The notes under the pieces are model-generated. The model was given only the letters and a program-made list of their open reading frames with translations, ran no database searches and was not told the DNA's origin. Positions 60,205 to 64,000 of a DNA stretch of 64,000 bases are shown piece by piece. Positions within the stretch are counted from its first letter, which is position 1, and each line of letters begins with the position of its first letter. The stretch comes from an uncultured Marinobacter sp. GTDB lineage: Bacteria > Pseudomonadota > Gammaproteobacteria > Pseudomonadales > Oleiphilaceae. The stretch lies in contig NZ_CAJXKQ010000005.1 of assembly GCF_913055835.1 (NCBI RefSeq), positions 62,001 through 126,000 on the forward strand, in the 5' to 3' direction. Position numbers and translations under genes: made by a program.

Positions 60205-61734
60205 ATGTATCCTCGACTCAGGCGGTCGGTACTGGCATCGCTTGTGGCCCTGTCTTTCACGGCTGGCCCATCCGTTGTCGCCGCAGACGACAAAGACTCG
60301 GGATTCTCCGGCACTCGCCTCTGGTCCAACCAGTTGAAGGATTACGCGCTTCAGTCTCTCCATAATGAGGATGCCATGAGCATGGCGGCCATTCCGTTGA
60401 ATGGCCCCGGCATCAACCAGTACATCAATGCCGATGCCCTGATGAGCCCCGGTTCCATCATGAAACTGGTGACAACCTTTGCAGCACTGGAGGTGCTCGG
60501 CCCCAATCACCACTGGGACACCGACTTCCTGACCGACGGTGTTATGGCTGGCGACACCCTCAAAGGTAATCTCTACGTCCGCTTTGGCGGCGACCCGAAG
60601 CTCACCATCGAACGACTCTGGACAACGCTGAGTGAGCTTCGCAGCATGGGGATTACCAGAATCGAGGGCGACCTGATCCTTGATGGTTCCTACTTTCAGG
60701 TGGACGGTGGTTTTCCTGCGTTTGAAGACAACGGCGACAATCCCCACGCGCCCTTTCTGGTGGAGCCTTCCGCGTATCTGACCAACCTGAACCTGATGCA
60801 CTTCCAGGTGCGCGCCGATGAGCGCGGCACCCAGGCCTGGAGCACACCCTCCCTGGGCGAAGTTGTTATCGACAATCGCGTGGTTGCCACTGCCGAAGGC
60901 CCTTGCCCTTCGCGCAGAAACTTTGAATGGGAACCTATAATTCATGAGGACCATCGGGTGACCGTTCGGGTAACCGGTGAACTTCCTCAGGGCTGCAGAA
61001 GCACCACCTACCTCTCGCTATTGCCCCATGAGCAGTACAGCGCTTCTTTGATCCGTTCATTGCTGGCTGACCTCGGAGTGGTTGTTTCCGGCGGAGACCT
61101 CAACGGCGTGACACCGGAAGATGCACGGCTGGTAATGAAAACCACCTCACCGGATCTGGTTACCATGGTGAGGGATATCAACAAGTGGAGCAGCAACGTG
61201 ATGGCTCGCCAACTGCTGCTCACCATCGGTGCCGAGAACCGCCTGGATGATGAGAACGATGACCGGGTTGCCGGCATTCGGGTGATCTATGAATGGCTCG
61301 AAGACAAGGGTATTAACACCGCCGGCATGGTAATCGACAACGGTGCCGGCCTTACGAGGCACGGCCGTATTACTGCCCGCCAAGGCGCACAGATTCTTCA
61401 ACACGCCTGGAACAGCGCTTACTCGGCCGATCTCATGGCTTCCATGCCCATCATCGCCATGGATGGAACCATGGCCCGCCGTCTGCGCAACACCGGGATG
61501 GATGGCGAGGGTCGCATCAAGACGGGTTATCTGGAAAATGTGAGGTCGATCGCCGGGTTCACCCGGGATTCCAATAACACCACCTGGGCCGTCGTAGGTA
61601 TGGTCAATAACGATCCGGCCTGGAATGGCCAGGCTGTCTTGGACCGGATACTTTATTCGCTGCATTTCCGGCCGCCGACAGGTACGGCTATTTCGCATGC
61701 CGCTTCCGGGACTTCTGAGACCAGTATTCAATAA
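60205..61734 (+). CDS. dacB: D-alanyl-D-alanine carboxypeptidase/endopeptidase DacB (PBP4)
   Basis: 509 residues from the ATG at 60205, which opens a signal peptide (about 5-28, ending VVAA); in-frame ATGs at 60157 and 60172 are alternatives without better ribosome binding sites. Peptidase S13 motifs: SxxK as SPGSIMKL (S84, K87), SxN in KWSSNVMAR and KTG in RIKTGYL, plus the DGSYF/GEVVIDN insert domain. The enzyme trims and cuts peptidoglycan crosslinks in the periplasm. Length agrees with the family. Confidence 0.92.
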   Translation: MYPRLRRSVLASLVALSFTAGPSVVAADDKDSGFSGTRLWSNQLKDYALQSLHNEDAMSMAAIPLNGPGINQYINADALMSPGSIMKLVTTFAALEVLGPNHHWDTDFLTDGVMAGDTLKGNLYVRFGGDPKLTIERLWTTLSELRSMGITRIEGDLILDGSYFQVDGGFPAFEDNGDNPHAPFLVEPSAYLTNLNLMHFQVRADERGTQAWSTPSLGEVVIDNRVVATAEGPCPSRRNFEWEPIIHEDHRVTVRVTGELPQGCRSTTYLSLLPHEQYSASLIRSLLADLGVVVSGGDLNGVTPEDARLVMKTTSPDLVTMVRDINKWSSNVMARQLLLTIGAENRLDDENDDRVAGIRVIYEWLEDKGINTAGMVIDNGAGLTRHGRITARQGAQILQHAWNSAYSADLMASMPIIAMDGTMARRLRNTGMDGEGRIKTGYLENVRSIAGFTRDSNNTTWAVVGMVNNDPAWNGQAVLDRILYSLHFRPPTGTAISHAASGTSETSIQ

Positions 61735-61758
61735 AAAGCCCCGGCCTTGGCCGGGGCT
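61733..61758 (-). terminator. Intrinsic terminator of the DUF4397 gene
   Basis: Ten-base arms AGCCCCGGCC and GGCCGGGGCT around TT, followed on the minus strand by five T residues. It lies 25 bases past the stop of the minus-strand lipoprotein gene and overlaps the last bases of the dacB stop. On the plus strand there is no T run, so dacB would be ended less efficiently. Confidence 0.85.
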
Positions 61759-61782
61759 CATTCAAAGCTGTAACAACATGCT

Positions 61783-63198
61783 TTACTGAGGCTGCCCTAC
61801 GAAGTCATCGAACAGAATAAGCCCCAACGCTTGTAACGCCGGATCTGCATTATCAGGATCCGCATCCCTCGCAACCACTGTGTACACGCCACCTGCATTC
61901 AGCTCAACACCTTCGGCGGTGATCGCCGGTGTGCCTGTACCTGTTGGCGCAATGTAGACGTTATAGGTGCCATCCGCGATCGGCAGATAATCTGTTACGG
62001 CTTTGAAGGGCACGTCTGCCAGAGCAGGATCAGCGTTACCGATACCGTCCTGAGTGCCCGGCACCAGATAGATATCGACATTGCCGGCCGCAGTAGACGC
62101 GTGAACGATTCTCAAAGAGGCCTGTGTCGCGATGCTGCGAACAGTATCCTCTGCAACCAGCGCTTCGATGTTCTCCAACTGACCAACCGCAAGAACGCTA
62201 TAGCCTTGGCCGTTGACGAGTGGCAGTGTCTCGTCAATGACAACCTGCCCACCACTGAGAGTGGTTCCAGCGGCAGCGACCCGAACTCGGGTATCGCCGG
62301 CCGGAAGAGCAGCATAGCCGTCAAGGAAGGCGAACGGAGAAACACTGCCGAACGGGATGTCAGAGAGTGCCGCCGGACCTGTTTCGCCAACAAAGACATC
62401 CACGTTGGGTGCATTGGAAGAGGCATGCACAACGCGCACGCCAGCGTCCTGGCCCACGTCGAAGATTTCGGCAACATCGCTACCGTTCAGCACGACTAAG
62501 CTGATCGGGCTTGCATCGCCATTGGCGCCAGTATTGTCAACGGCGCCGACCAGAAGATCAGAACCTGCTGGCAAGCCGATTTGGCCACTGTCATAGACAA
62601 CAGTATCGGAGCCTGCCGGGGTAACTCGAATCTGATAATCATCTGAGGCAGGAAGCTCCAAGGGCCCTACACTTTCCTTGAAGGAAAAACTAAAGGTAGC
62701 TTCGGCAGGAAGCGGATCACCAGAGGCGGTAACGTACACATCCACTGGACCAGCGGCAGCTGTCTGGGCCTCAGGCGACAAATGAACAACCCTCAGGCGC
62801 GCGCTGTTGGCATCATCACGGGCGCCATCATCAGTCAGAATCAGAGGTTCAATGGTCTCATCACCAACTTTGCCGACTGCAATCACGTCGTAGCTGGTAT
62901 CGGAACGCAGCGAAACCCCATCGGCAGAAATCACTGTCACCGTCTCACCGCCCGGCAGCAAGCCATCGACAGCAATATCAGCAAGACCGGCACTGGGTGC
63001 CAGAACTGCTGCCTGTTTGTAATCCGCTCCCGGAACGACGACATTACCATTAACCCGTACATTCACCGCAGGTGCATCCGAAGAGGCATGCAGGACTCGG
63101 ACACTGGTGGTTGCTGGATCATCATCGTCATCCAGCCAACACCCGGACAGCATGACACTGCCCGCCAAAACCATCGGTAAAGCGTATTTTGTATTCAT
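61783..63198 (-). CDS. Lipoprotein with repeated DUF4397 domains
   Basis: 471 residues. Signal with lipobox MLSGCW (Cys at 20) followed by an Asp-rich stretch. Four DUF4397-like repeats can be seen by their opening strand: VRVLHASSDAPAVNV, LRVVHLSPEAQ, VRVVHASSNAPNVDVFV and LRIVHASTAAGNVDIYL, each about 105-115 residues. The domain is an immunoglobulin-like fold found in secreted and surface proteins. Asp after the lipidated Cys favours inner-membrane retention by the E. coli Lol rule, but here Trp and Leu come first, so the location is uncertain. A role in adhesion or matrix is possible only. Confidence 0.85.
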   Translation of the reverse strand: MNTKYALPMVLAGSVMLSGCWLDDDDDPATTSVRVLHASSDAPAVNVRVNGNVVVPGADYKQAAVLAPSAGLADIAVDGLLPGGETVTVISADGVSLRSDTSYDVIAVGKVGDETIEPLILTDDGARDDANSARLRVVHLSPEAQTAAAGPVDVYVTASGDPLPAEATFSFSFKESVGPLELPASDDYQIRVTPAGSDTVVYDSGQIGLPAGSDLLVGAVDNTGANGDASPISLVVLNGSDVAEIFDVGQDAGVRVVHASSNAPNVDVFVGETGPAALSDIPFGSVSPFAFLDGYAALPAGDTRVRVAAAGTTLSGGQVVIDETLPLVNGQGYSVLAVGQLENIEALVAEDTVRSIATQASLRIVHASTAAGNVDIYLVPGTQDGIGNADPALADVPFKAVTDYLPIADGTYNVYIAPTGTGTPAITAEGVELNAGGVYTVVARDADPDNADPALQALGLILFDDFVGQPQ

Positions 63199-63352
63199 TG
63201 TTACAAGTCCCCACTAATGAAGGTTGTTTACCAGGATTTAAGTGGTTCGAACCTGCACAAATTCAGTCCCTGAATCATGCGTGAAATCATTTACGGGGAG
63301 GTGGAAAGAACGGATTTGCAGTTTTTTGCATTTAAGCTTACAGGCGTACGCT

Positions 63353-63592
63353 TTATTCAAATCGACGCATGGTAAACGCCGTCATCCTGCCGGCGAGGGG
63401 CGCGATGAAGGTTACCAGAGGGAAGGCAACGGCCCAGGCAACCAGGAAAGCTGGCCCCCAGCGGAAATGAAATTCGCCGTCGATGCCCGTGTTGATAAAG
63501 GTGATTACCCCTGACATCAATAAAGACATAATCCCGGACATGTAAAAGCCGAAAATAAGCTGTCGTAGACGTGAAAGTCTCATTTTGCTCAT
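63353..63592 (-). CDS. DUF2798 small membrane protein
   Basis: 79 residues from the ATG at 63592 (AGGAGAA upstream); a longer open frame to 63760 has no such signal. Two membrane helices (about 10-35 and 45-70) with FGFYMSGIMSLLMSGVIT and FNTG-type loop NTGIDGEFHFRW, then AWAVAFPLVTFIAPLAGR: the DUF2798 pattern. Function unknown. Confidence 0.8.
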   Translation of the reverse strand: MSKMRLSRLRQLIFGFYMSGIMSLLMSGVITFINTGIDGEFHFRWGPAFLVAWAVAFPLVTFIAPLAGRMTAFTMRRFE

Positions 63593-63735
63593 GACTTCTC
63601 CTGAAAATGCTCCAGCGCTCCTCGGAGCAGCATCTGAAAGGCGCGATATGTCGTACACTGGTTTTACGTGAAGTTTAAATAGTAATGAGCTTGCAACCTT
63701 TTTTCGATAGGGCTTTTTACCAAGACAGGTGAGCC

Positions 63736-64000
63736 ATGGATACTGCCCGATACAGGACACCCGGCTTTCTCAAACCCCTTGTTCTTATTCTGGTCCTGGC
63801 GTCTACTCTGGCGGGCTGCAGTTCGACCAAGCTGGCTTATCGATACGCAGATTGGGGCATTGTCTGGTGGGTAGAGGATTACGTGACACTCACGGCCGAC
63901 CAGAAACAACAGCTCAACCAAGATATCGAGCAACTGCGGCAATGGCATTGCAGCGCCGAGCTGCCCCGCTATCAGGTCTGGCTGGATGAACTCGAGTCTG
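63736..64000 (+). CDS. DUF6279-family lipoprotein (cut by window end)
   Basis: The first 88 residues are present. Signal peptide with lipobox TLAGC (Cys near 28), then KLAYRYADWGIVWWVEDYVTL, given here as YRYADWGIVWWVEDY, and an acidic helical segment (TADQKQQLNQDIEQLRQWH), the start of DUF6279 lipoproteins. Function unknown. ATG at 63736; the rest lies past the right edge. Confidence 0.8.
   Translation, partial: MDTARYRTPGFLKPLVLILVLASTLAGCSSTKLAYRYADWGIVWWVEDYVTLTADQKQQLNQDIEQLRQWHCSAELPRYQVWLDELES

Noticed and set aside
1..64000. tRNA, rRNA, CRISPR array, prophage, toxin-antitoxin or restriction genes.
   Set aside because: Looked for but none seen: no clustered short repeats with spacers, no cloverleaf-like sequence noticed, and every sizeable gene has a non-mobile family or no recognisable one. 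A tRNA scan could still find something I missed.

Overview
The window looks like chromosome from a marine gammaproteobacterium close to Marinobacter. This is inferred from the protein families present (YdbH/YnbE/YdbL, RluF, ArgO/ArgP, the PA2778/PA2779 pair, DUF2897, DUF6279 lipoprotein) and the GC-rich coding style; no rRNA or other taxonomic marker is present. Genes are dense, on both strands, often with overlapping starts and stops. I see no rRNA, tRNA, CRISPR array, transposase, integrase or phage gene. The sequence cuts a PP2C-type phosphatase at the left edge and a DUF6279 lipoprotein at the right edge.

Left third (1-24000): a PP2C phosphatase/membrane Ser-Thr kinase pair; a phospholipase-D-like protein followed by a carbonic-anhydrase-like protein related to CsoSCA; the PA2779/PA2778 envelope pair; a zinc-ribbon methyltransferase and a CobW-type GTPase behind a near-perfect Zur operator; rluF; a GNAT-nitrilase fusion in one overlapping operon with ydbH-ynbE-ydbL (inner-to-outer membrane lipid bridge); thpR and two short-chain dehydrogenases; arfB; yedK; an NlpC/P60 lipoprotein; divergent argO/argP; a gamma-glutamylcyclotransferase-like gene that appears to start at ATC; a dienoyl-CoA isomerase/CPBP protease pair; and rnz.

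Middle (24000-47000): a large DUF1631-GGDEF-EAL protein, a cold shock gene with terminator, and an aromatic/branched amino acid catabolic block (Lrp-type regulator divergent from a fused indolepyruvate ferredoxin oxidoreductase, an aromatic aminotransferase and a Na+-dependent amino acid symporter). The logic would be uptake, transamination to the 2-keto acid, then oxidative decarboxylation to an acyl-CoA. Then come a universal stress protein, MaoC hydratase, two further c-di-GMP enzymes, MtfA-like peptidase, a PCu(A)C copper chaperone, DUF533 and YjdM proteins, a periplasmic histidine phosphatase, YaiI and a CANT1-type apyrase.

Right third (47000-64000): an iron block with three Fur-like sites, an ABC exporter, and a hydroxamate-siderophore uptake operon (fhuC-fhuD-fhuB-fhuF order). 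A strong ribosome binding site marks an otherwise overlooked 36-residue membrane peptide on the opposite strand at the end of fhuF. Then follow a PQQ-type sugar dehydrogenase, GFA protein, two aldo/keto reductases, DUF6064 protein, a double thioredoxin-fold GST-like protein, a histidine-box membrane protein, dacB, a DUF4397 lipoprotein, DUF2798 and the cut DUF6279 lipoprotein.

The signals I consider most worth following are: (1) two copies, 13 kb apart, of a large hairpin element whose inner core of about 53 bases is conserved while the 25-27 base stem arms differ in sequence but stay self-complementary; (2) two genes whose only sensible start is ATC or ATT; (3) the 36-residue peptide beside a Fur-like palindrome; (4) a phased direct repeat in the Lrp/oxidoreductase control region; (5) a CANT1-like apyrase and a CsoSCA-like carbonic anhydrase outside their usual settings.
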